From Artocarpus heterophyllus (taxonomy: Eukaryota > Streptophyta > Magnoliopsida > Rosales > Moraceae), in assembly GCA_025403435.1 (NCBI GenBank), contig JAJQZP010000216.1:1-64000 (forward strand): a DNA stretch of 64,000 nt. Direction: 5' to 3'. Every line of letters starts with the position of its first letter. Position 1 is the stretch's first letter. A program made the translations under genes and the position numbers. Below the pieces are notes generated by a model, which was not told the origin of the DNA, made no database searches, and saw only the letters and a program-made list of their open reading frames with translations. Positions 1 to 11,713 of the stretch are shown here, one piece after another.

Positions 1-1323
1 CTATCCCATTACTCGAATTTAGAAGAACTAGTAGCTACCAATATCCTAATATCATTTGAACTAATGTTCCAGCTTTTAAGAACAATCTTATATGCATAGA
101 GATCCTTTATTGTTGTCAAGGATAACTCCTTCAACAAAGTTCTAAAAGGTCATCTCTATTTTGACGCTAAGACCTATGTTGACTCCATTTGATTCATCGT
201 CAGCCAAATGACCATGCATAGTAGGTTCATGATCTCAAATGGTAATTCAAGGCTCCTGTTAATAATTCATGAGATTTAAGGATAATCGTTTGTTTGATCA
301 AGAAAACTTAGCCTATAAACTTATCCTCAAGATTATCAATACTGCCTAACAGTCATTAATTCCTATGTTGCTTTTAGAGATCACCTGATGTGTTTTCTAA
401 AGCAACATGTCATCTTGCTAACAACTCCAAATTTAAAATACCCTATTAGGATCAATGCCTTTAGGTTCTGATTTGCAAGGTTCGTTTAGTACGTGTTTGT
501 ATTTCTTGCATATTAAGTTCTTTTTCCCAATCATTAAAGTTCCATAAGTTAGGGTGTTTATTAAGTATCCTACATAATAAGCTAGGCGACATTTTGTATA
601 ATAAATATATATAACATGTATTAATAATAAGAAAACATAATAACATGCAGTAATATTAACAGACAATAATGCAAGTATGTTTATATGCAAAATCTTGAAA
701 ACACATATATTACTGCGATAATTCCTAGCCCCGTTCATGTTAGCTACCTCAGGATAGTCAAACGCAAACTAGCCTAGAACATGGATCCCATCTATTTAGT
801 ATACCAATAGTAACAGCCACTTGTTTTGGTCACAAATTCAATTAACAAAGCTCCTTTGGGAGGTTAATAATTAAATTCATCTTAAGTGTATAACCACTGT
901 TTATAACTTATGATCCATGACCCATAAATCGTCGCCTCGGGGCGTACAACAATGAATCATGCCCACAAACGTTTTCCTCTTAGGAAGTCCAATCTAGTAT
1001 ATTGCCAGTGGTGAACAACCTTCCTTGGAGTCGACGTCATTGGTTTCACATATGGGCCAACAATGGGGACCATGGATACTAACCAAGAACCCTCTCCCAC
1101 TTATATTTTAAAAACAAGATTTTATCCAAAAACATGCATGAACAGTTTTTATGAGTGGCACTCTCTATCCTACATCACATGTTATCAAACATATGACAAA
1201 TCATATCATAAGTAAGCAGGCATGGCTTAAAGCATAGCAACAAACAATATGTACATACAGCCGTGACATTATGGTCCCACCCTAGAGAAAGAAAATAAAT
1301 ATTACAAAAATAAAATGGCCATT

Positions 1324-1596
1324 CACTTTTGCATCTCTTCCATGTATCTATCTTCATGTTCTTCGATTTTCTGAATAATCCTTTTCAATAATTTTGAAAA
1401 CTTTATTAAGGATTTCTTGCACTATGATTTGACCATGGGTTCTAAAATAATTTTCCCCCTCACTTTTGCATCTTTTTCATGTATCTGTCTTCATGTTCTT
1501 TGATTTTTTGAATAATCCTTTTCAATAAATTTTCAAAATTTTATTACGGATTTCTTGCACTATAATTTGACCATGGGTTCTAAAATAATTTTTTCC
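1324..1596. repeat. Tandem duplication, period 137 bp, two copies
   Basis: Copy 1 (1324-1460) and copy 2 (1461-1596) both begin 'cacttttgcatct', contain 'aataatccttttcaata', and end near 'gggttctaaaataattttt'. They differ by scattered substitutions and small indels. The duplication sits inside the retroelement interior. Confidence 0.85.
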
Positions 1597-2931
1597 GTAA
1601 TTTTCTTCTTTATAAAATTAATAAAATTATTTAAATAATTTTATCCATAATTTTCTCTAATAGAAAATTAATAAAATTATTCAAATAATTTTAATGTATA
1701 ATTTTCTCCAATATAAATTACTAAAATTATTTTTTATCATTTTTTCATAAGATTAGGGTTGTTGGTAATTACCCAAAATTAAAATAGATATCATTTATTC
1801 ATTTATAATTTTCCTAGGGTTAGGATTTGGCAATTACCCTGGATCTAAATTCTAAATTTAGATCTTATCTAAATAAAATCTAGCTTCCTAAATTGAATTG
1901 CTAAAAGAACTCAATTGTAGGTATTTAAATCCTATTCAAACTCAAGATGTTTTGTCCCTAACCTTCCTTTGATCACAATAGATCAAAATACAGTTTTATG
2001 GATTCTAAATAATTTTATCCATAATCCTTCTCCAATTAAAAAATTAATAAAATTATTTAAATACTAATAATATAATAATTTTCCTTTATTTAAAATTATT
2101 ATCCATTAATATTATTAATAATATAATATATCATAATATATTAAATATATTACTACATTACATTATTTATATAAATCAAATAATATATCATATAATGTAT
2201 ATTAAATTATTTATATTAATATAGATATTCATATATACTATTACGGAAGTATTTCATGCCTTGTGTCTTTAACTTTTGCTGGTCCATGCTCCCTTTGTAG
2301 CGCCAATAACGGGCGCTGCAATCTTGTAATTCCCATGGCTTATATTGCCATAGGCTAAGACACAAGGGATCTGATGATCCCCTCCATGCAATTCAGTTAG
2401 AGAGAGAAAGAATAAGAAAAAAACTTCCTGTGCAGTCTCATAAGGTTCTAAATACTGCACAATGAAAAATTCCTTCAACAGTATATAATTAAATCTAGAA
2501 ATTTACAGAAAAATTTCAAAAAATTAATTGTGAATTTTTTCAATAGAATGCTCCATCTTCATATATCCATCTTCATAAAATTAGATTACATAGTAAGCCC
2601 AAAATTGTTTCTGGTTTACATAAGTCTAAGAAAGCAATAAATTCTAGACGGTGATGATAGACCGCATCCTATTAACAATTACAATTCCATAAATAAATCC
2701 TAGATACATATTTCTAAACTCTAAGGAACCATAACTGATAATAAATAAAATTAAACAAATAATAATTTATTATCATTCACCATAAATTCCATAATAACAA
2801 ATAATTAATATTCCCTACACATATTAATTTACATATGAAACTCTATAGTGCCATCTCTCCAAAATATCAATTCAAAGCATAAGGAGTGAAAATTAGATCA
2901 CATAATTATGTCTATAGCATAAACATGAGTT

Positions 2932-2944
2932 CACTCTAATATCA
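2932..2944 (-). other. Primer-binding site of the copia-type element
   Basis: On the minus strand this reads TGATATTAGAGTG, two bases after the LTR end. It is a loose match to the plant initiator-Met tRNA primer site TGGTATCAGAGCC (pattern known from many plant LTR elements). The copia element at 57898-57910 has TGGTATTAGAGTC in the same position with the same 2-bp gap, which supports both calls. Confidence 0.65.
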
Positions 2945-2946
2945 AT

Positions 2947-4920
2947 TGTTGAAAAAATTGGTTCGATGATGTAGCGAAACTTTAAAATTTTTTGTGAATC
3001 ACCAAGAATCTAGCTCATGATGCTATAAACAATAAATTAAATCTAATTTAATGTACCTATTGGAGACCGGAAACACCACTTCTAACTAAACAATACTTCA
3101 TGAATGAATCTTTACCATCAGATCTTCAATGTTATTTTTTTCCTTTTAATTGTTGTGTGTGTGGGCACAACTCAATAGAAACTCACCATAGAACTCCTTT
3201 AATTTTTGTCAATCTAAAAGACGTGCAATAACATTCTTTTTTTGACTTAGAATAAATGAGGAAGAGAGACATTTATTTATATAGTATACATGAGGAGGTA
3301 AAAATCTATCAGGATTACAAGAAGTTTTTTCTCTCTCCTCCCTTGATCTACACGCCAATCATTGTGAAGATCCTATCACTATGCATGCCTATCTTAAATA
3401 GGGATAATTCAAAATCCTAGCTAATCACAGTGTAGGAATATGTGATAATCTGCATCATCTAGGATGATTCTCACTCAAATAATTCTATTTAAATTAGAAT
3501 TCCATTATCCAAAATAATTATCTAATTTAAATAATTATGAATAATTATCCTTTATCCAAATTCAAATACAATTAGGATTTAAATTAATTATTTAAAATAA
3601 TTAATTATCACAAAAATCCTCATAATTAATTTTGAATAAACATTATCATGAGACTAATTGATTAAACATTTAATTTCATTTATCTGAATTACTCCACTGT
3701 AGGCTCCCACAATCTAGTAGGACTGGGCCAAGCACCACAACCACAGTCCAACTAGATTGTTGGGCTTGCACATTAAGAGGTCCAATAACCCAATTGGCAT
3801 AACCTTCTGTATTACCTATAGTAAACCATTCTATACAACTAGTTAAGGAATTCGTGAGCTAGCATTGGGACCCGATGGACATATATTATCAAGCTCCAAT
3901 AATAACAGATAAATTAATCCCTGATTAATTATCCATTAAATTATTAACTTCAATGTCTCCCCATTATAGATCCAAAGCTACACTCTTGATAATATACCAC
4001 ATTACAAGACTCTTGAAATATAAGTCTTGTCCATGACCTCTTATATTATATGTATCCCTATAGGTTATCTATAATCGGATGAATGACTTAGTTTTGTTTT
4101 ACCTTCTGATTATTTTATCTCAAAGTTTCATTATTTCACTGTTGGAAAATTTATTTCATTTATAACAGATACAAAAGGAAAATCATTCGGTTAACATATG
4201 TATCCAGATGATAGAGGCTCGTTATGTTTCCATCATTTGAATAATGCCTTTGAAAGGATAACATTAGCTCTTTGTTAGAGAGCTATGAATTTTGTGTCTG
4301 TAGATTATGCTCTTATTGAATATAAGCTGCCTTTCCAACATACCAAAAATGGAGCCTTAGTTTATTGGAACTCCTACCTTTGGCATATCAAAAGATACAA
4401 GCTACAAAACGCAGAGTCATGAATCTACTTTAAGATTAAGATAACACATAAATAATTATGAAAAGGAATTGCTTTAAGTCAAACCTGATTATTATTAAAT
4501 CAATTCAACTTTAGGTCCAGTCCAATGTGTGACTACCATTAGGTATACCACACCAATGTGTCTACTACAGAGCCAATCCGCTCCAACGATTAGGATAAGC
4601 TGTCTCCCAATAAAACGTAGATCCCATTACAACTTTAGCATGCATAAAGTGCCCAGCTTTATACATAGACTGCGTACTATATAATTTAGATAATTAATCT
4701 CTGAATTGGTTCTTTTTCGCATATAAATTCCATATATGCGCAATTCCAAGATTTGGTTCTAGTAGTCAGGGATCACATGTTTGCTAATATACAATCATTA
4801 ATATAATAGTAATATGAGGACCATTATTAATACATGAAATATTCACATTATTATTTAATTAACCAAAAAATGTCATAAGTACAATCCAAGTATTTATTCC
4901 TTAGGGCATCGATTCTAACA
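2947..4920 (-). mobile_element. 5' LTR (LTR A) of a copia-type element, minus orientation
   Basis: The LTR is 1974 bp, starting TGTTGAAAAAATTGG and ending TTCTAACA on the plus strand. It has the TG...CA ends of an LTR and the primer-binding site next to its left end, so the interior lies to the left. Several blocks (the 'gtgagctagca' region, 'ccataggttatctataat', the 'gatacaagct' region) also occur in diverged form in the copia LTRs at 50316 and 57913, so it belongs to a related family. Its partner LTR would lie left of the window. Confidence 0.8.
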
Positions 4921-5713
4921 GAGACAGCTTATCTTGGTTGTCAAAGTAGATTGACTTCATGGTAGACTCATTGGTGTGATAGACCTAATGTTGTCGTGCA
5001 CTAGACTGGACCTATAATTGAATTGATTTAATAATGATTTCATTTAACGTAAGTCAATTCTCTTTGATAATCATTTATGTGTCATCTTAACCCTAAAATG
5101 GAGTAATGACTCCATGTTTATAGCTTGCATCTTTTGATATGCCAAAGGCAAAATTTTCGATAAACGAATGCTCTATTGTCGATATGTTGAAGATACAACC
5201 CATATTAAATGAGAGCATAATCTATAGACACGAAATCCTCAGCTCTCTAACAAAGAGTTAATGTTATCCTTTTAAATGCATTATTAGGGTATTGGAAAAT
5301 ATAATGAGGCCTTGGTCATTTGAATACATATAGTAACCGGACGATATTCCTTTTATATGTGCTATAAAATGTGAATTTTCCAATAGTGAAATGATAGAAC
5401 TTTGAGATAAAATAATAAGAAGGTAAAATGAACTAAGTCCTGCATCCGATTATAGATAACCTATAGGGATACACATAATATAAGAGGTCATGGAAAAGAA
5501 TTACATTTCAGGAGTCTTGTAATATGGTATATTATCAAGAGTGTAACTTTGAGTCCATAATGGAGTGACATTAAAGTTAATAATTACATGGATAATTAAT
5601 TAGGGGATTAATTTATTTGCTATTATTGGAGATTGATAATATATGTCTATCGGGTCCTAATGCTATCCCACGAATTCCTTTACGATAGATTGGGTAAGTT
5701 CGGATTACCACTA

Positions 5714-5755
5714 GTAAGACAAAAGCATATGTGAGTAAGACAAAAGCATATGTGA
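5714..5755. repeat. 21-bp tandem duplication inside LTR B
   Basis: The unit starting 'gtaagacaaaagcatatgtg' occurs twice back to back. LTR A does not show the duplication, so it arose in copy B. Confidence 0.85.
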
Positions 5756-6230
5756 GTCGGGCTGTCAAGTCTGATGAGACGCGTGGACCTCAATGCAGTT
5801 GGACTACTAATGTGTGCAGGAACACTAGGGAATGGCACCACATCTGCATTTTATTTTGAAAAATTAATTGTTTAATTAATGCTAGAAAATAATTATTCAA
5901 ATTGGTAATTGGGATTTTGGATAATTAATTATTTGAAATTTATATTTAAATAATTAATTTAAATCTTAGTCGAATTTGAATTATGGATTAAGAATAATTA
6001 TTCCCAATTATTTAAATTAGATAATTATTTTAGATAATGAAATTCTAATTTAAATTGAATTGTTTAAATTGGAGCTATTTTGGATGATGCAGATAATCAC
6101 AAATCGCTACACTATGATTGGTTTATTTTTTTGGAGATAAATCTCCTAGTAGTTAGCGCCACATTTAGTATAGGGGAGAGAAAATTTAACTCCTAATCCT
6201 GATAGACTTCTTACTCCTCCTACTTATTTT

Positions 6231-6280
6231 ATAAATAGATCTAGGGTCTTTATTTATAAATAGATCTAGGGTCTTTATTT
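6231..6280. repeat. 25-bp tandem duplication inside LTR B (TATA-containing)
   Basis: The unit starting 'ataaatagatctagggtctt' is present twice. It holds the TATAAATA-like sequence expected for an LTR promoter, so copy B carries a duplicated core-promoter candidate. Confidence 0.8.
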
Positions 6281-6626
6281 ATTATTATACTGCATAAGGG
6301 TAAATTAGATAGGAGAATTAGGATTACTCATCTTTAGTAATCTTAGTTCTTAAACACTTGACTTGTTGAAAGGAATGTAGTTATGGTGGAGATTTGCTGA
6401 GTTGTGCCCACACACACAACGATATGAACGAAGATAATAGCATTGAAGATCTGACTGTAGAGATTTGTTCTTGGAGAATTGTTTAGTCAAAAGTGTTGTG
6501 TTCGGTCTCCATCTAGTACGTTAAATTAGATTTATTTTATTATTTATAGCATCATGAGTTAGTTTCCTGGTTGTTTAATAACAGTTTTTAAAATTCCGTT
6601 ACGTTACCTAATTTATTTTTCCAACA

Positions 6627-7939
6627 ATTTAATCATTAGTGTGCTAAATTAAAATAAATACCAGGATATGCAAAGTAACTTTAGTGCATGATTTAAATAT
6701 AATAAAGCTCAAAATAAATTTTGTTTTCTGGTCTAAAAGAGTTTAAAATAATCTTTAAAATAACACAATTTGAAAATAAGGACAAAAATGTCAAAAAATC
6801 ACATAACTGACAATTTCTTGGCCGACTGGCTTAGGGAACTGGCCTGTCGTCCTAGACAGTTTAGCCTGCCTATCTAGGGCTAGCCTAAGCAGCTTGTCGA
6901 TCCTAATAACTAGTAGACCGGTTCATTGTAGAACTGGGAAAACCCACCTCTGCCCAACTGATTCCAATCGAGTCTCTACTTAATTTTTCACTCTCAAAAT
7001 AGTTCACTGAGAAATTAAATTATGCAAAACACTTAGCATGACATTGATGAACATCAAGAACTCATTTTCCCCAAATTCTGACATTAAAATCACAAGAGCA
7101 CATCCTTGGACCAAAACTTGGTTCAAACAAGACTAGGGTATGTCCAATTCAAATTTTAGAGCATAAGCCATGTAAATCTCTCATGCAACAATCATATTTA
7201 TGGTTTGAACATATTCAGATCTCTTTTAATATACTTACTTTGATTAGAATCATAATCAAATCTCAAATCTCATCACACAAATCACATTCATGTATAAAAC
7301 AACTTCAAATACTCAATTACGTTTACATATATTAAAATCTCACACTTAGCTCAAAACATAACCACAAATCATTGAGAAAAACTTAAAGTGAGGTGACAAG
7401 AGGAGAAAGGTCAGATTAGGCTCAAAAGTTCTACCTCAATTCCTTGAAGAAAACAATGTTGCATTCCTAGGGTTTTACTTTTGTTGCTTGAGATTGTGTT
7501 TCTGAGTTTTTCTTCTGCAAAGAAAAGAGAGAGTGATATGGATTAGCATAGAGGAAGGAAAGAAAGAAAGAGAGAGTTTGACTTTTGAGTGTGTCTCATA
7601 TGGTTTCAAGAGTGGGTTTCTAGAATAACAAATTAGAGAGGTATGTGACTTAGTTTTCTAAAAAATGAAATTGATTTTCACATGAATGGCAGAGGAATTT
7701 GGCCAATGGTAGACTTGTAAATAACAAATAATGCAATGGCTCAAACAAAAATAACATAAAGTAGGTGAAAACAAAATAAAAAAAAATATATAGGTAAATG
7801 ACTAGGTTTTAAATATTTCAAAATTAAGAATGAATAACCACAAAAGATTAGGTTAACGCAAATGATGAATTAAATCTCAATTAACACACTAATTGATTAA
7901 ATTTAACATAATTAAACTTGTTTAAATCTCATGGGTGCT

Positions 7940-7941
<2 letters not shown>
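6627..7941. other. Gene-free spacer, possible element with inverted ends
   Basis: No gene is supported. The left end (about 6626-6650, 'atttaatcattagtgtgcta') is roughly the reverse complement of 7875-7912, so this 1.3-kb unit may be a transposon with short inverted ends. The right end reads GGGTGCTACA, which also resembles a gypsy-type LTR terminus. There is a GC-richer patch at 6825-6960 and a purine-rich patch at 7510-7575. Confidence 0.35.
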
Positions 7942-7978
<37 letters not shown>

Positions 7979-7981
7979 TTT
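7942..7981. repeat. AT dinucleotide microsatellite followed by a T run
   Basis: About 14 AT units run directly into a run of 11-12 T. Confidence 0.95.
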
Positions 7982-9650
7982 TGACATCCCATCTCTCTCT
8001 CCAAGTATTGCCGAATTAATACTCAATGATAATATCATCTATTTCTCTTACTAAATAGCAGTGAATATTGTTTCCTACTGTCTATTATATTGTGCCTCCA
8101 ATATATCGAGCTTTTAATCAATCATCTTTATCTCACTCATTGATAATCAAAAAACACAATACACAGATGCACAACCAGTAATCACTTCAAGATTTAAGTA
8201 ATATCCATAAAATGATCAAAGATGATAAAATTTCTACTCTTATTATAAAATTACGTAAAATTAATTTTATCTTGACCTTGGTTAAATGTGTTTCAAAAAT
8301 ACTTGTATCTCTTTTCAGTAATCAATAACATTGCTGCATCTCAATTAAAGTTGTTCTACCCATTTGAAAATAGAAACACCATAATCTTTATCAAGATAAA
8401 GTGTCCAACTTTATCTACCAACTGTAAACTCATGGTTAAAACCAAGTCTAATATAATCATATCTTTTGTACATGTGTTCTTCGTATAAATGATTATAGAC
8501 TATAAACAAATATTAGACCTTTTATGATATTTGAATGCATAATTATATGTATTGGAGAATGGAAAATGATTTTTTTTTTATTAATGATGCTATGCTGTTA
8601 TTTCTCATAATGTCTAAAAGAAATAATACATTATGCTTTAAAAGCAACAATACCAACATATGTATCAAAGTAATTTCATAAATTAAGAAATTTCATAAAT
8701 ATGAACTTATAAATTTCAAACTCATCACAAAATTACCTAAAAATGTAAATTTAATTGCAACAATATCAAACAAATTTCATCAACATCAATCAAAAAAATT
8801 CCAAAACAAATCCACGCGTAAATAAATTAAACTTCAAACAAATTTCACAATCACAATAACATCAAAAAGTTACGCCAATAATTTGCTAACTCATAAATTA
8901 AACTTCCAACAAAATTTTCAAACATAAAAATTTAATAATCTAAAAACCCAATACTAGCCCGTAATAGGCTGGTGCCAGCCTGGACTCGTGAAAGGCCTAG
9001 CCTAACACTGTCTTTGAAGGAGTTAACCTGCTTTTTGTTAGTTCAATGTTTAAAACATAAAAAATAAAAATAAAATTAAGCCTACTAGCATTCCTATTGC
9101 ATGCCTTTTCAATCATACATAAGCTAGGCATGTATTCTACTATCGTTTCATTCAAATTGAAACGACTTTTTACGGAAAAATAAAAATTAAGCAAGCCTAT
9201 TAACTGTATTGTGCGGCAAACACAGGCCTATGTCTGCGTAGTGTGTTCTATCATTGCAATTTGAAATTTGAAATTGAACGACTTGTTTTCTCAATGACTC
9301 TATCTCTCATAATTGCTCACTGATCTTAATGTCTCTCTAACTCTTTGCCTTTTCTCTTGATTACTTTTTATTTCTCTTATCTCTTTCATTTTAAAAATTC
9401 AATTCAAATTAAAGGCATTTTGATAAAAGAAAGAGTTAGTCTATTCTTATAAATATTGTTACTTTTTTGTAATATATTATTATTTTTAATATTTTTTTTT
9501 ACAATTCTCAGTCTTTATTAATATTTTTATAAACATTATTTTTTATTTTACAAAAAATGGAAAAAATAGATATTCCTGATCATGGATATCAGCAATTTTA
9601 TGAGACGAAGTTTTGGTATCCAATCCCACTAGTGAAAGTAATGTTCTACT
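7982..9650. other. AT-rich spacer, no gene seen
   Basis: Only short unrecognised ORFs. The stretch 8370-8430 ('caagataaagtgtccaactt') resembles a phrase found in the copia LTRs of this window and may be an old LTR remnant. Nothing else is identifiable. Confidence 0.5.
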
Positions 9651-9729
9651 TGCAGACTAATTGATGCACAATCAGGCGATAGAAGAACGTGCATGAGGAA
9701 GAGGAAAAAGACCGCACATAGCTCTTGTG

Positions 9730-9890
9730 TGGCAACATTTCACAAAGGAGCTACGGCCAAATCCAAAACCAAGTGAAATAAAATTTTTTGCTGTTTGTAA
9801 GTATTGCCAAAAAAAAAAAAAAAACACTTTTTCAATAAAAAGGTGGGGGAACAGGACATCTCGATAGACATTGGATAGGTCGCTCGTTTC
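9730..9890 (+). pseudogene. hAT transposase fragment: BED zinc finger
   Basis: Translation from 9730 gives WQHFTKELRPNPKPSEIKFF followed by AVCKYCQ, which is the start of a BED zinc finger with its CxxC pair. After a run of 16 A there is a frame change, and the histidine half follows as GTGHLDRHW near 9847-9874. BED fingers at the N-terminus are typical of plant hAT (Ac-like) transposases. The A run breaks the frame and the gene is not functional. The rest of the transposase continues about 1.4 kb downstream at 11286. Confidence 0.7.
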
Positions 9891-10171
9891 ACATATTCGT
9901 CCAATTCTATAAATTTAAATTTTATGAATCTTTTGGATATATGTTTGTTCTCCTTAAAATTCAAATCAAATGAGCTTTTGAATCCAAGTTTTCAGAGTTG
10001 TACTCCCTTTTGAACTCTTTGACTCGGATATGTTTGCTACAGTAAAAGTAAAAATTTTCTCTTCTATATTTAAGGAAAAAAAACATAACTTCTTTATTAG
10101 TTTTGATTAAAAAAATCATAATTTCTTCAATTGATATCCGATAGAGACAATTGTTTTTTTATTGTGTTCCT

Positions 10172-10703
10172 AATTACTAGAGGAATAAATCAATATCCAT
10201 AGTGAATAATTTTTTAGAATAATGAACAGTAAGATTTTGTTAGATTTGTTAATAAATCAAAAACTTTTTTTATTATTTATCCAAACATAAATTTTAATTT
10301 TATTTTCTATACAAATTAATATTTTAAATGTACTTCTACACGTCAATTCAGATAACAATTTCAATCACTAATTCAAATCACACAACTCAAATAAAAAAAA
10401 TCTATAGTGAATAATTTTTTAGAATAATGAACAATAAGATTTTGTTAGATTACTAGAGGAATAAATGAACAATAATTACTAGAGGAATAAATCAATATCT
10501 ATAGTGAATAATTTTTTAGAATAATGAACAATAAGATTTTGTTAGATTTGTTAATAAATCAAAAACTTTTTTTACTATTTATCCAAACATAAATTTCAAT
10601 TTTATTTTCTATACAAATTAATATTTTAAATGTACTTCTACACGTCAATTCGGATAACAATTTCAATCACTAATTCAAATCATACAACTCAAATAAAAAA
10701 TAA
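10172..10703. repeat. Direct tandem repeat, period about 302 bp, nearly two copies
   Basis: Copy 1 (10172-10473) and copy 2 (10474-about 10703) both start 'aattactagaggaataaatc' and share 'gtgaataattttttagaata' and 'tacttctacacgtcaattc'. A third partial copy of the first 60 bases is spliced in at about 10406-10460. The block lies between the two hAT fragments. Confidence 0.85.
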
Positions 10704-10704
10704 T

Positions 10705-11195
10705 CTAACACCCTGTTTGTTTGACTAATTCAGTCAGTTCGGCTCAGTTCGAACGACATCACAGTTTAAATTGATATTTGGTAAAATATTTAATTCGAAC
10801 TAAACTGACAGTTCAAACTAAGCTGAACTGCCCAACTTAGAGTTTAAACCACTCTTCTATTTCAACATTTCAAACTAATATTGAATAGTAATTTCACTCC
10901 TATATATTGTTTTTATAATTTAACACTATTATTTCATAATTTTTAATTAAATAACTTCTTTTTACATATTTTACATTTATTTTTTAATTTAAATAATTTT
11001 TAATGCTTCAAACTAGAGTCTTTAATACTTATCTAAATACAAATTTAGATTGGATATTTTGTTCCATTTAATACTTTAATTATACATCCAAATGCTAGTT
11101 CAGATCACTATTTAAACTATATAATTTGGATTTTTCTATTTAATCCAAAAAAGTTCAAACTAACACAGTTTGAACCAATAAACCAAATGAGGCAT
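10705..11195. mobile_element. Putative MITE within the hAT remnant
   Basis: The left end 'acaccctgtttgtttgacta' and the reverse complement of the right end ('atgcctcatttggtttattg') form an imperfect terminal inverted repeat. The interior is AT-rich and non-coding, with repeated GTTCAAACT-type words. Size and structure fit a MITE. No target duplication could be fixed. Confidence 0.45.
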
Positions 11196-11285
11196 AAATC
11201 ATCACAACATTAACAAACACTTTTACTCATAAAACGAGGTCTACAAATTTTTTCATGCGATACACAGCATGCCCGTGAGGCACTA

Positions 11286-11570
11286 GTGAAGTTTTCGACT
11301 AGTGTTGAATTACTATTGTCTTTTGCAGATGATGAAGCATTTGAAGAATTTCAAACTGCACTTTGTCCACAATTTAAGAGGGTTAATAGAAACACAGTTA
11401 GATCTGATTGCACCAAAGTTTTTTATGCAATGAGACAATTACTTCTTGATAATTTTAAATCTTTTAATGCTACAGTTCTTGCATATATGATCTTTGGGAA
11501 GATAGTAATAAAATTGGTTATTTATGTGTGATAGCTCATTATGTTGATGAGGATTAGGGTTTGCAAAATG
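11286..11570 (+). pseudogene. hAT transposase fragment downstream of the BED finger
   Basis: The frame from 11286 encodes a conserved hAT stretch containing FEEFQTALCPQFKRVNRNTV and SDCTKVFYAMRQLLLDNFKS. After a frame slip near 11475 it continues in another frame with the remnant of 'IWEGSNKTGYLCVIAHYVDE'-like sequence, and a TAG stop follows at the conserved tryptophan position. Together with 9730-9890 it is one hAT gene, split by a repeat and a MITE. The rest of the transposase (catalytic and dimerisation parts) is absent. Confidence 0.75.
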
Positions 11571-11713
11571 AATTATTGTTTTTGTTTATGTTCTTATCCA
11601 TGTCATGTAAATGCTTTTTTTTTTTCCGTAGGACTAGGACTGGGACTAAACATAAACAAAAATAATAATTCGTTTTTATAAAACCATCAACATAATGAGC
11701 TATCACACATATA
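11522..11713. repeat. Inverted repeat of hAT coding sequence (arms about 70 bp)
   Basis: The left arm (about 11522-11592, 'gtgtgatagctcattatgtt') is repeated as its reverse complement at about 11648-11713 ('aacataatgagctatcacac'). The loop holds a T run and 'ggactaggactgggactaa'. The arms include part of the hAT reading frame. Confidence 0.8.

Larger units (their letters stand above)
1..2946 (-). mobile_element. Inner region of a copia-type LTR element, non-coding, cut by the window edge
   Basis: This stretch lies just inside the LTR at 2947-4920 and should be the first part of the element's interior, read on the minus strand. The last 300 bases (about 2640-2946) resemble the matching part of the copia element at 57600-57912, including the phrases around 'ctctaaggaaccataac' and the primer-binding site. 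No gag, protease, integrase or reverse transcriptase ORF is visible; ORFs here are short and unrecognised. The DNA is very AT-rich at 1600-2240. It may be a long untranslated leader or the body of a large non-autonomous derivative. The rest of the element lies left of the window. Confidence 0.6.
4921..6626 (+). mobile_element. Partial LTR (LTR B), same family as LTR A, inverted
   Basis: This is an inverted copy of LTR A. Base 4921 (gagacagcttatc) pairs with the complement of about 4594-4606, and the right end TTTTTCCAACA matches the complement of 2947. It is 1706 bp and lacks the first roughly 314 bp of the LTR. The junction lies exactly at the LTR A terminus, which fits insertion of element A into LTR B, with the missing part of B left of the window. 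Divergence from A is clear, so the two are different insertions. Confidence 0.75.
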
